Source of the DNA: Scatomorpha pullicola
Lineage (GTDB): Bacteria > Bacillota > Clostridia > Oscillospirales > Oscillospiraceae
Reading direction: 5' to 3'
Assembly: GCA_018716545.1 (NCBI GenBank)
Contig: DVJU01000219.1
Span: forward strand, 1-12,198
DNA: 12,198 nt
Shown here: piece after piece, positions 6,568 to 12,198 of the stretch
Numbering within the stretch: position 1 is the stretch's first letter
Layout: each line of letters opens with the position of its first letter
Translations under genes and position numbers: made by a program
The notes under the pieces: generated by a model
What the model saw: the letters and a program-made list of their open reading frames with translations, nothing else
Database searches by the model: none
Told to the model about the DNA's origin: nothing

Positions 6568-7227
6568 TCACATTGCGCGTATAAGCACTGCCTTTTGAAC
6601 CGGCTCCAGCGCGTTGAGCGCGTCCATCACGGCGTCCGACACGTCGCCGTCCACCTCGATGGTCATCAGCGCTTCGCCGCCGCGGTGTTCGCGCGAGAGG
6701 CGGAAGTTGCCGATGTTCATGCCGGAACCGGCCATGAACTGAGTCACGGCCGCTATAGCGCCGGGCTTGTCCAAATGCCTAACCAGAATGGTGTTGTACT
6801 GCCCGGTGAAGGACACAGACATGCCGTTTATGGCGGTTATGAGTATGCTTCCGCCGCCGACTGACGCGCCCTGTACCACGGCGCTCTCTCCGTGCCTGCC
6901 GGCAAGGGTGATCCGTGCCGTGTTGGGGTGCGCGTTGGGGATATTGGTTTCGACAAAAGCGACCTCCATCCCGGCTTCCGCGGCCAGCTCGAGCGAGCGG
7001 CGTATGCGCTCGTCGTCTGAGTCCATGCCCATTATCCCGGCCACCAGAGCCTTGTCCGTGCCGTGGCCGCGATAGGTCTGGGCAAAGGAGCCAGTCAGCT
7101 CTATGCGCGCCGACACCGCCTCCGTGCCGAGCAGCTTGTAAGCGACCCGCCCCAGGCGGACTGCGCCCGCCGTGTGGGAACTGGACGGACCTATCATCAC
7201 AGGGCCGATAATGTCAAATACGTTCAT
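6568..7227 (-). CDS. sdaAB: L-serine dehydratase, iron-sulfur-dependent, beta subunit
   Basis: This is the partner subunit of SdaAA. The 219 residues contain the conserved GPSSSHTAGAVRLG (13-26) near the start, the HGTDKALVAGI region, and a C-terminal ACT domain from about residue 146 (NTILVRHLDKPGAIAAVTQF), which in relatives is a small-molecule regulatory fold. An in-frame start 19 codons further upstream exists, but the ATG at 7227 is preferred: GGAGGG lies four bases before it and the protein then opens with the family-typical MNVFDIIGPVMIGPSSSHTA. It is the first gene of the sdaAB-sdaAA operon and is divergent from the B3/4 protein gene. Confidence 0.95.
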   Translation of the reverse strand: MNVFDIIGPVMIGPSSSHTAGAVRLGRVAYKLLGTEAVSARIELTGSFAQTYRGHGTDKALVAGIMGMDSDDERIRRSLELAAEAGMEVAFVETNIPNAHPNTARITLAGRHGESAVVQGASVGGGSILITAINGMSVSFTGQYNTILVRHLDKPGAIAAVTQFMAGSGMNIGNFRLSREHRGGEALMTIEVDGDVSDAVMDALNALEPVQKAVLIRAM

Positions 7228-7257
7228 ATTCCCTCCGTAGTTATCTGTTTCAATCTT

Positions 7258-7266
7258 ATTGTAGCA
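7258..7266 (-). promoter_or_regulatory. Probable extended -10 promoter of sdaAB-sdaAA
   Basis: The minus strand carries TGCTACAAT, an extended -10 element (TGn plus TACAAT), about 30 bases upstream of the sdaAB start. The hexamer 17 bases further upstream (GAATGG) is a poor -35 box. Confidence 0.45.
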
Positions 7267-7313
7267 TATCAGAAACGCAGCCATTCGTCGAGTACAAAAT
7301 TAGATATACCCGG

Positions 7314-7343
7314 TTGACAGCGCAATGCGCGGGGAGTTATCAT
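7314..7343 (+). promoter_or_regulatory. Promoter of the B3/4-domain protein gene
   Basis: A perfect TTGACA (7314-7319) is followed after 18 bases by TATCAT (7338-7343), one mismatch from TATAAT. The gene's AAGGAGG and ATG follow within 40 bases. Confidence 0.65.
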
Positions 7344-7377
7344 AATCCGGGCATAGCTATAGAGAAGGAGGCCGAAT

Positions 7378-8037
7378 ATGCTGAAAATCACAAAGACCGA
7401 GGAGCTTGCCGCGCGCAATATACCCTTCGGCGTGGTGGAAGTGCGCTATCCTCCCCGCGAGGAGTGGCGCGTCGATGAATTCAGGGCTTTCGCTCAGGGA
7501 GAGCTGGAGCGCGCTCGGGAGAGCTATCCGGACTACGAGCGCAAGGCGGTCTTCGGCTCCGACCCATATGTGCGGTTCTTCAAGAAATTCAAGAAGACCT
7601 ACACGGTCATGCTGCAATTCGAGTCCATCATCATAAAGCGCCTGCTGTTCCCGCTGTGCGACCCGGTGACCGAGATACCTTATCTGCTGGAGCTGACGAC
7701 CTGTATGCTCTCCGGTACGCACGACATCGACCGCATCGAAGGCGGAGTGGAGCTGTATTCCGGCACGGACAGGACGCCCTTCGCCGGTATGCACGGACGC
7801 GAATGTCACACCTATCCCGGCGACTTCGTAGGCAGGGACGGAGCGGGCATAATCTTCAGCGAGATCGCCGGAGCCGATGACCGCACCTGCGCCAGGCCGG
7901 ACAGCAGCCATGTCTTCTACCCTGTTTTCGGCACTCCCGATATGGACAGGAACCTGATATCCTCAGCTGTCGATAAATTGGTGAGTTATGTTCGCATACT
8001 GGCGCCAAACGCCGAAATCGAGACAGATATTATTTAA
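7378..8037 (+). CDS. B3/B4 tRNA-binding domain-containing protein
   Basis: This 219-residue soluble protein has no signal peptide or membrane segment. The second half (about 70-190) resembles the B3/4 domain, which in the phenylalanyl-tRNA synthetase beta subunit performs editing of mischarged tRNA and which also occurs alone in many bacteria. Landmarks are a basic stretch RFFKKFKK (66-73), a helical section, then PYLLELTTCMLSGTHDIDRI (101-120), GGVELYSGTDRTPFAGM, the YPGDFVGRDGAGIIF strand pair, and PVFGTPDMDRN near the end. The substrate of stand-alone members is mostly unknown, so a role in clearing misacylated tRNA is only an analogy. The start has AAGGAGG six bases upstream. The gene is monocistronic: its own promoter lies before it and a strong terminator follows directly. 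Confidence 0.75.
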   Translation: MLKITKTEELAARNIPFGVVEVRYPPREEWRVDEFRAFAQGELERARESYPDYERKAVFGSDPYVRFFKKFKKTYTVMLQFESIIIKRLLFPLCDPVTEIPYLLELTTCMLSGTHDIDRIEGGVELYSGTDRTPFAGMHGRECHTYPGDFVGRDGAGIIFSEIAGADDRTCARPDSSHVFYPVFGTPDMDRNLISSAVDKLVSYVRILAPNAEIETDII

Positions 8038-8071
8038 AAAGGCCTGGAGCAGAATATGCTCCAGGCCTTTT
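8037..8071. terminator. Bidirectional terminator between the B3/4 gene and birA
   Basis: A 15-bp perfect stem (AAAAGGCCTGGAGCA with its complement) and a 5-base loop, with A residues on the left arm and T residues on the right, can terminate both convergent genes. The last bases of the right arm overlap the stop codon of birA. Confidence 0.93.
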
Positions 8072-8804
8072 AAAGCCGTATGCTGACCTCGCCTGAATCC
8101 AGCGTCTCACGCTGCCCGCCTCGCTCTATAATCAGGCGGTAGTCCCGATCTATCTCCAGCGCCCGCGCTTCGTAAGCTGCGCCGGCGCGGCGTACGGTGA
8201 TGTCCCGGCCGAGCACGGCGCTCCGACGGACGTACTCGGTATACACGTCAAGGCTCTCGTCAAAGAGCGCGTTCAGTATGCCGGCGGCCAGCTTTTCCCG
8301 GGCAAACTCGATCGGGTCTTCAAACACGGCTCCGGCGACGCCGCGCAGAGCCTCGGGGAAGCCCCCGTCCGGCTCCGCAACGTTCACGCCTATGCCTAGC
8401 ACCATGTCGAGCCCGCGGCGGGTCACGGCCTCGGCCAGGATGCCGCAGACCTTCAGGCCGTCCAGCAGCACGTCGTTCACCCACTTGATGTACGCGCGCC
8501 TGCCGCTTGAGCGCTCTATAGCGAGCGCAACGGCGACGGCCGCGCGCGGGGTGAATTGCAGCGCGTCTGCGGCTGAAATATCCCTGAACAGCACGCTCAT
8601 ATAAAGTCCGCCCTCCGGCGAGGCGAAGGCTCGGCGCATACGCCCCCGTCCGGCGCTCTGACGTCCCGCTATGAGCACAGAGCCGGACGCAGCGCTCCCG
8701 TCTTCCAGAAGGTCGGCGTTTGTCGAGCCTGTTTCCTCTGTGTATCTCACGTCAAGGCCTGGCACACGCAGGTGTTTTTTCAATTCAGAGAGCTCAAAAG
8801 GCAT
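8070..8804 (-). CDS. birA: Biotin-[acetyl-CoA-carboxylase] ligase, short form without DNA-binding domain
   Basis: The enzyme activates biotin to biotinyl-AMP and attaches it to the lysine of biotin carrier domains in carboxylases. The 244 residues contain TGSTNADLL (25-33), the adenylate loop GRQSAGRGRMRR (47-58), the catalytic lysine region YIKWVNDVLL (105-114, Lys107), KVCGILAE (118-125), VLGIGVNV and the small C-terminal domain (about 198-244). The N-terminal winged helix of bifunctional BirA is absent, so this class II-type ligase should not regulate transcription itself. The ATG at 8804 is preferred over the GTG at 8813 because GGGGTGA sits five bases before it. That site lies partly inside a hairpin with the preceding intergenic sequence. 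The gene follows cadA on the same strand and may be read through from it. Confidence 0.94.
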   Translation of the reverse strand: MPFELSELKKHLRVPGLDVRYTEETGSTNADLLEDGSAASGSVLIAGRQSAGRGRMRRAFASPEGGLYMSVLFRDISAADALQFTPRAAVAVALAIERSSGRRAYIKWVNDVLLDGLKVCGILAEAVTRRGLDMVLGIGVNVAEPDGGFPEALRGVAGAVFEDPIEFAREKLAAGILNALFDESLDVYTEYVRRSAVLGRDITVRRAGAAYEARALEIDRDYRLIIERGGQRETLDSGEVSIRL

Positions 8805-8810
8805 GAAAAT

Positions 8811-8846
8811 CACCCCGGCAACTGTAGCACAACAGCGGCCGGGGTG
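8811..8846 (-). promoter_or_regulatory. Intergenic hairpin overlapping the birA ribosome binding site
   Basis: On the minus strand a 9-bp perfect stem CACCCCGGC / GCCGGGGTG encloses an 18-base loop that can itself pair (CTGT with ACAG). The 3' arm holds most of the birA Shine-Dalgarno sequence GGGGTGA, followed by ATTTTC. It could weakly terminate cadA transcription, hide the birA ribosome site, or both. Confidence 0.5.
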
Positions 8847-8854
8847 TCAAGCTA

Positions 8855-10741
8855 TCACAGCTTCTTTACGAACAGCGCCCTTATGGCGTTTAGCACGGCG
8901 AGGATCATGACGCCGACGTCGGCAAATATGGCGAGCCACATATTGGCTGAGCCGATGGCGACCAGGAGCAGGCAGGCCAGCTTTATGCCTATGGCGAACA
9001 CGATGTTTTCGTACACTATACGCAGGCATTTGCGCGAGATTTTTATCGCCTTGGATATCTTCATCGGGTCGTCGTCCATGAGCACTATGTCGGCGGCCTC
9101 GATCGCCGCGTCTGAGCCCATGGCGCCCATTGCGATGCCTATGTCCGCGCGGGACAGCACGGGCGCGTCGTTTATCCCGTCGCCGACAAAGGCCAGCTTG
9201 GACTTATCGCCCTTGTTTTTTATCAGTTCTTCGACCTTGTCGACCTTGTCGCCGGGAAGCAGTTCGCTGTACACCCGGTCTATGCCCAGGCTAGTGGCGA
9301 CGCTTTCGGCCACCTTTTCGGCGTCTCCGGTGAGCATGACCGTTTCGCGCACTCCGCACTTTTTGAGCGCCGCTACAGCTTCGCGGGCGTCGGGCTTTAT
9401 CACGTCGGAAATGACTATGTGACCGGCATATTCGCCGTCGATGGCCATGTGGATGATGGTGCCCACGCTGTGGCACTCGATATAGTTCACGCCCTCCGCG
9501 TCCATGAGCTTGTCGTTTCCGGCGGCGACGCGGCGGCCGTCGACAATGGCCGTTACGCCCTGGCCGCCTATCTCGCGGATGTCGCTAACACGGCTGCGGT
9601 CTATTTCCCCGCCGTATGCCGCCTGCAGGCTCTTGCTTATCGGGTGGCTGCTGGCGCTCTCGGCTAGAGCCGCGTACTCCACAAGCTGCTTATCCGAATA
9701 CGGGCTGTGGTGTATTCCGTTGACCTCAAACACGCCCTTTGTGAGCGTGCCGGTCTTGTCGAACACCACGATGCGCGTCTGGCTGAGCGTCTCAAGGTAG
9801 TTGGAGCCCTTCACAAGCACGCCGGCGTTGCTCGCACCGCCTATGCCCGCGAAGAAGCTGAGCGGGATGCTTATCACCAGCGCGCAGGGGCAGCTGGCCA
9901 CGAGGAAGGTCAGTGCACGGTAGATCCACGTCTCCCACTCGCCGCCGAGACCCAGGAAGGCTATCCGAACCAGCGGCGGTATTATGGCCAAGGCCAGCGC
10001 GCCGAGGCACACGGCGGGGGTGTAGATCCTGGCGAAGCGGCTGATGAAGGCCTCGCTGCGGCTCTTTCGCGAGCTGGCGTTTTCGACGAGGTCGAGTATC
10101 TTGCTCACCGTGCTCTCGCCAAACTCCTTGGTTGTGCGTATCTTCAAAACGCCGGTCATGTTGATGCAGCCGCTGATTATCTCGTCTCCGGCCTTGGCGT
10201 CGCGCGGCAGGCTCTCGCCGGTGAGCGCGGAGGTGTTGAGGCTGCTCTCCCCTTCGACGATAACGCCGTCTATGGGCACCTTCTCTCCGGGCTGAACCAC
10301 TATTATCGTGCCTATCTCAACTTCGTCCGGGTCGACGTGCTCCAGCTTGCCGTCCGACTCTACGTTGGCGTAGTCCGGGCGGATGTCCATGAGCTCGGAG
10401 ATATTCCGGCGCGACTTGCCGACAGCGTAGCTCTGGAACCACTCGCCGACCTGATAGAACAGCATGACGGCTATGGCCTCGGTGTAGTCCCCGCTCCGCT
10501 CGTAAAGCGCGAGCGCGATTGCGCCCACGGTGGCCACGGCCATCAGGAAGTTTTCGTCCGTGACCTGCCTGTGCGCTATGCCCTTTCCGGCCTTTATAAG
10601 TATGTCATAGCCTATGACAAGGTATGGAACCATGTAGCAAATAAAGCGCGCCCAGCCGGTGACCGGGACAAAGTGCAGCGCCACCAAAAGCACGGCGGAC
10701 GCCAGTATCCGCAATAACATCTTCTTTTGTTTGCGGTTCAT
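8855..10741 (-). CDS. cadA: Zn/Cd/Pb-exporting P1B-type ATPase
   Basis: This inner-membrane pump exports soft divalent metal ions using ATP. The 628 residues carry every motif of an active enzyme: TGES (174-177) in the actuator domain, the membrane metal site SCPCAL (283-288), the phosphorylated DKTGTLT (328-334, Asp328), SSHPIS (364-369), TGD (471-473) and GDGINDAP (520-527). Lys587 in the seventh membrane helix and FADVG (606-610, Asp608) in the eighth fit the Zn/Cd group P1B-2 rather than copper pumps. It lacks the N-terminal CxxC metal-binding domain that many relatives have; that domain is encoded separately just upstream at 10789-11007. The start has GGGGAGGG seven bases before it. A divergent ArsR-type regulator and an operator at the cluster promoter suggest induction by metal. 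Confidence 0.95.
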   Translation of the reverse strand: MNRKQKKMLLRILASAVLLVALHFVPVTGWARFICYMVPYLVIGYDILIKAGKGIAHRQVTDENFLMAVATVGAIALALYERSGDYTEAIAVMLFYQVGEWFQSYAVGKSRRNISELMDIRPDYANVESDGKLEHVDPDEVEIGTIIVVQPGEKVPIDGVIVEGESSLNTSALTGESLPRDAKAGDEIISGCINMTGVLKIRTTKEFGESTVSKILDLVENASSRKSRSEAFISRFARIYTPAVCLGALALAIIPPLVRIAFLGLGGEWETWIYRALTFLVASCPCALVISIPLSFFAGIGGASNAGVLVKGSNYLETLSQTRIVVFDKTGTLTKGVFEVNGIHHSPYSDKQLVEYAALAESASSHPISKSLQAAYGGEIDRSRVSDIREIGGQGVTAIVDGRRVAAGNDKLMDAEGVNYIECHSVGTIIHMAIDGEYAGHIVISDVIKPDAREAVAALKKCGVRETVMLTGDAEKVAESVATSLGIDRVYSELLPGDKVDKVEELIKNKGDKSKLAFVGDGINDAPVLSRADIGIAMGAMGSDAAIEAADIVLMDDDPMKISKAIKISRKCLRIVYENIVFAIGIKLACLLLVAIGSANMWLAIFADVGVMILAVLNAIRALFVKKL

Positions 10742-10788
10742 ATGCCGTCCCTCCCCTCTTAAAGAACGCTATGCTTTATGTCAGCTGT

Positions 10789-11007
10789 TTACAGATAGAT
10801 CTCGCAGTCGTCCTCGACGCGCTTGCAGTTTTTCAAGACCTGCTGCATGACCGCCTTGTGGTCGGCGCCTTCTTCAAACTCCACGTTCATTTTCAGGGTC
10901 ATGAAGTTCACGACCGCATCCTTGACGCCGGGCGTCTGCTTCGCGGCGGTCTCCATCTTGTTGGCACAGTTGGCGCAGTCGACTTCGATCTTATAGCTTT
11001 TCTTCAT
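10789..11007 (-). CDS. Small heavy-metal-associated (HMA) domain protein
   Basis: This 72-residue single-domain protein is of the ferredoxin-like HMA fold. The metal-binding loop DCANCANK (10-17) holds the paired cysteines Cys11 and Cys14; the aspartate before the first cysteine and the DCANCA form are typical of Zn/Cd/Pb-type domains, while copper chaperones usually have MxCxxC. The rest alternates strand-helix-strand, and the tail (CKRVEDDCEIYL) is acidic and carries two more cysteines. It is the first gene of the cluster, 47 bases before cadA, and probably delivers metal to the pump or replaces the pump's missing N-terminal domain. The start has GAGGGAG eight bases upstream. Confidence 0.92.
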   Translation of the reverse strand: MKKSYKIEVDCANCANKMETAAKQTPGVKDAVVNFMTLKMNVEFEEGADHKAVMQQVLKNCKRVEDDCEIYL

Positions 11008-11040
11008 GGTTACAGCTCCCTCGCTCGTTTTGTTATTATA

Positions 11041-11066
11041 ATTAAACGATTGCTTAATCGTTAATT
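11041..11066. promoter_or_regulatory. Candidate ArsR-family operator for the HMA-cadA unit
   Basis: An inverted repeat AACGATT-GCTT-AATCGTT (11045-11062) sits in an A+T-rich context just downstream of the -10 box of the HMA-cadA promoter. A repressor bound there would block open-complex formation or early elongation. ArsR/SmtB proteins bind A+T-rich imperfect dyads of this size, and the divergent gene encodes such a protein. Confidence 0.65.
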
Positions 11067-11068
11067 GA

Positions 11069-11096
11069 AGTATAACACATTGCGCGCATATGTCAA
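11069..11096 (-). promoter_or_regulatory. Promoter of the HMA-cadA unit
   Basis: On the minus strand a perfect TTGACA (11096-11091) is followed after 16 bases by TATACT (11074-11069), which is strong. The transcript would start within or beside the candidate operator, giving a leader of roughly 55 bases. Confidence 0.8.
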
Positions 11097-11126
11097 GTGG
11101 GTGAGCAAAATTTTTTAGAACTTGAT

Positions 11127-11155
11127 TTGTAATTTTTCCGGCGTTGTGCTATGCT
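11127..11155 (+). promoter_or_regulatory. Probable promoter of the arsR-type gene
   Basis: TTGTAA (11127-11132), 17 bases, TATGCT (11150-11155), placed 25 bases before the start codon. Both boxes are moderate matches. An overlapping TTTAAT at 11155-11160 is an alternative -10. No dyad like that at 11041-11066 is seen here, so autoregulation would have to act from about 60 bases away. Confidence 0.45.
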
Positions 11156-11179
11156 TTAATGTAATAAGGAGGAATGACC

Positions 11180-11557
11180 ATGTCCTATGCAGCCTTGCCC
11201 CACGACCACGGCGGCGATGTTGAGCATGTCGTGGAGCACATGCCAAAGACCGAGTCTTTTCAGATAGTTTCGGACATATTCAAGCTCATGGATGATAACA
11301 GCCGTATACGCATCTTCTGGCTGCTGTGCCACTGCGAGGAGTGCGTGATAAACATATCCGCCCTGGTGGATATGTCCTCTCCGGCGGTATCGCACCACCT
11401 CAGGCAGCTTAAAAACGGCGGGCTGATAACCTCGCGGCGCGAGGGCAAGGAGGTCTACTACAAGGCCGCCGACACCGCTCAGGCGCGTCTGCTGCACCAC
11501 GTAATAGAGGAGCTTGTTGAGATAACCTGCCCCGACTGCGCGGAGGAACACCGGTGA
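11180..11557 (+). CDS. ArsR/SmtB-family metal-sensing transcriptional repressor
   Basis: This 125-residue winged-helix repressor is expected to leave DNA when it binds metal. The core is ISALVDMSSPAVSHHLRQLK (59-78: helix-turn-helix with recognition helix) and the wing GGLITSRREGKEVYY (80-94). Potential metal ligands are plentiful: a His-rich start (HDHGG, HVVEH), the motif CHCEEC (50-55) at the position of the CadC/ArsR-type site next to the DNA-binding helices, Asp98 with His106/His107 in the last helix as in Zn sensors of the CzrA type, and a terminal CPDC (117-120). The second ATG (11180) is chosen because AAGGAGG is seven bases before it, against one base for the ATG at 11174. It is divergent from the HMA-cadA unit. 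Its stop overlaps the next small frame by four bases. Confidence 0.92.
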   Translation: MSYAALPHDHGGDVEHVVEHMPKTESFQIVSDIFKLMDDNSRIRIFWLLCHCEECVINISALVDMSSPAVSHHLRQLKNGGLITSRREGKEVYYKAADTAQARLLHHVIEELVEITCPDCAEEHR

Positions 11558-11678
11558 AGCGCCCTGCCTGCCTTGCGGCGGCAAACTGCCGGACAGGCCG
11601 GAGCTGGTGGATACGGACGAGCTTACCTTGTCCGGCGGATGGGTTGAGGACGCGCATCTGATTTGGGAGTTGATTTGA
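11554..11678 (+). pseudogene. Small CxxC-containing ORF, apparently frame-disrupted near its start
   Basis: I do not recognise this protein. A GTG at 11554 overlaps the arsR stop as GTGA and has GGAGGA six bases upstream, so translation should start here. In that frame, however, the product is Arg/Trp-rich and looks non-coding. The alternative frame from 11562 onwards reads PCLPCGGKLPDRPELVDTDE and on to WVEDAHLIWELI, looks like genuine protein, and ends in a TGA that overlaps the ATG of the next gene (TGATG at 11676-11680). Adding one C to the CCC run at 11562-11564 would join both parts into a 41-residue protein with a CLPCGG metal-knuckle-like motif. Options are a sequencing error, a recent natural frameshift, or -1 frameshifting at the C run. 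It lies between a metal sensor and the AlkZ-related gene, coupled to both. Confidence 0.55.
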
Positions 11679-12198
11679 TGAACATAGAAAACGCCGCCGG
11701 TCTTGAGCGGGCGGCGGAACTGTACGGGCTTCTGCCGTTTTTTGACTCGGGTGTACCCGGGTTCTCGGTCGAGGACATGACGCCGCCCAGGTACTGGTTC
11801 GCCGGGGACGTGGACGGCCCCTGGGAGTGGCGCATGGAGGTGGCGCGGCGCGGCAAAGTGGCCTATGGCAAGCTGTTCGCCGGGAAGGCCGGCTTCTGCT
11901 CGCGGGAATACTACCCCGACCTGGCCAACTATCGCCGTGACGGCTACGACTTCGACGCCAGGTACGAGGACGGGCTGGCAAACCACCGCGACAAGCAGAT
12001 AATCGACGCGCTTACCCGCGAGGGACCGCTGCTCACCCGTGAGCTGAGACGCGCCTCGGGCGTGGACAAGGGCTTTGAGACCTGCCTGACCAGGCTGCAA
12101 ATGCAGACCTACATCACGGTGACGGACTTCGAGTACCTGCGCGACAGGCACGGCAAGCCCTACGGCTGGGGCGTGGCCAGATACGCCCTGACGGAGAG
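11678..12198 (+). CDS. AlkZ-related protein (winged-helix DNA-glycosylase-like), 3' end outside window
   Basis: The frame is open from the ATG at 11678 to the right edge, giving 173 complete codons. GGGAG lies eight bases upstream, and the ATG shares a base with the stop of the preceding small ORF. The sequence matches, from memory, the short clostridial proteins annotated as AlkZ-related. Features are LLPFF (18-22), TPPRYWFAGDVDGPWEWR (35-52), a GKAGF strand, the highly conserved PDLANYRRDGYDFDARYEDG (80-99), a winged-helix-like section RELRRASGVDKGFETCLTRL, and YGWGVARY before the edge. AlkZ (YcaQ) enzymes unhook DNA interstrand crosslinks. These short relatives lack most of that protein and their activity is not established, so a repair role is inference. 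The gene is in one operon with the arsR-type gene. Confidence 0.8.
   Translation, partial: MNIENAAGLERAAELYGLLPFFDSGVPGFSVEDMTPPRYWFAGDVDGPWEWRMEVARRGKVAYGKLFAGKAGFCSREYYPDLANYRRDGYDFDARYEDGLANHRDKQIIDALTREGPLLTRELRRASGVDKGFETCLTRLQMQTYITVTDFEYLRDRHGKPYGWGVARYALTE

Noticed and set aside
7228..7284. Upstream ATG adding 19 residues to SdaAB
   Set aside because: The longer form has no ribosome site and would include the probable -10 promoter element; the family begins at MNVFDIIGPV.
9707..10717. Long plus-strand frame opposite cadA
   Set aside because: It is antisense to an unmistakable ATPase, low in complexity and without a ribosome site.
11156..12151. Long minus-strand frame opposite the arsR-type and AlkZ-related genes
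   Set aside because: The plus strand has recognisable proteins, ribosome sites and coupled starts; the minus frame gives no family-like sequence.

Overview
This looks like a chromosomal segment of a GC-rich, endospore-forming member of the Clostridia, perhaps an Oscillospiraceae- or Christensenellales-like gut lineage. Three things support this: a CotJA/CotJB/CotJC spore-coat operon, the two-subunit iron-sulfur L-serine dehydratase typical of anaerobic Firmicutes, and strong AGGAGG-type ribosome binding sites before nearly every gene. The lineage is inferred from gene content, since no rRNA is present. I see no tRNA, CRISPR array, insertion sequence or phage gene.

Layout. 1-214: the start of a probable XRE-type regulator leaving the left edge on the minus strand, its promoter, and the terminator of the next gene. 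215-3152 (minus): class II fructose-bisphosphate aldolase followed by a full-length P1B-type ATPase relative whose catalytic motifs are nearly all destroyed. 3153-3269: a divergent control region with overlapping promoters and a 9-bp inverted repeat. 3270-4511 (plus): a phosphofructokinase of the probable pyrophosphate-using type, so two neighbouring glycolytic steps share one control region. 4518-4548: a hairpin terminator shared by convergent genes. 4558-5598 (minus): cotJC and an apparent CotJA-CotJB fusion. 5675-7227 (minus): sdaAB-sdaAA. 7378-8037 (plus): a free-standing B3/4 (tRNA-editing-like) domain protein, facing birA across another bidirectional terminator. 8070-11007 (minus): a metal-export cluster of a small heavy-metal-binding protein and a Zn/Cd-type P1B ATPase, followed by biotin ligase. 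11180-12198 (plus): a divergent ArsR/SmtB-type metal sensor, a small frame-disrupted ORF with a CxxC motif, and an AlkZ-related protein cut by the right edge.

How the genes work together. The ArsR sensor probably represses the metallochaperone-like gene and cadA through a 7-bp inverted repeat placed just downstream of the -10 box, and is released when Zn, Cd or Pb rises. The intact exporter at 8855-10741 gives an internal reference for the degenerate one at 215-2158. The two align through all the cytoplasmic domains, and only the chemistry-bearing residues have been replaced in the latter. The most unusual items are this pseudo-ATPase behind aldolase, the shared glycolytic operator/promoter, the CotJA-CotJB fusion, and the tightly coupled arsR / small ORF / AlkZ-related arrangement.
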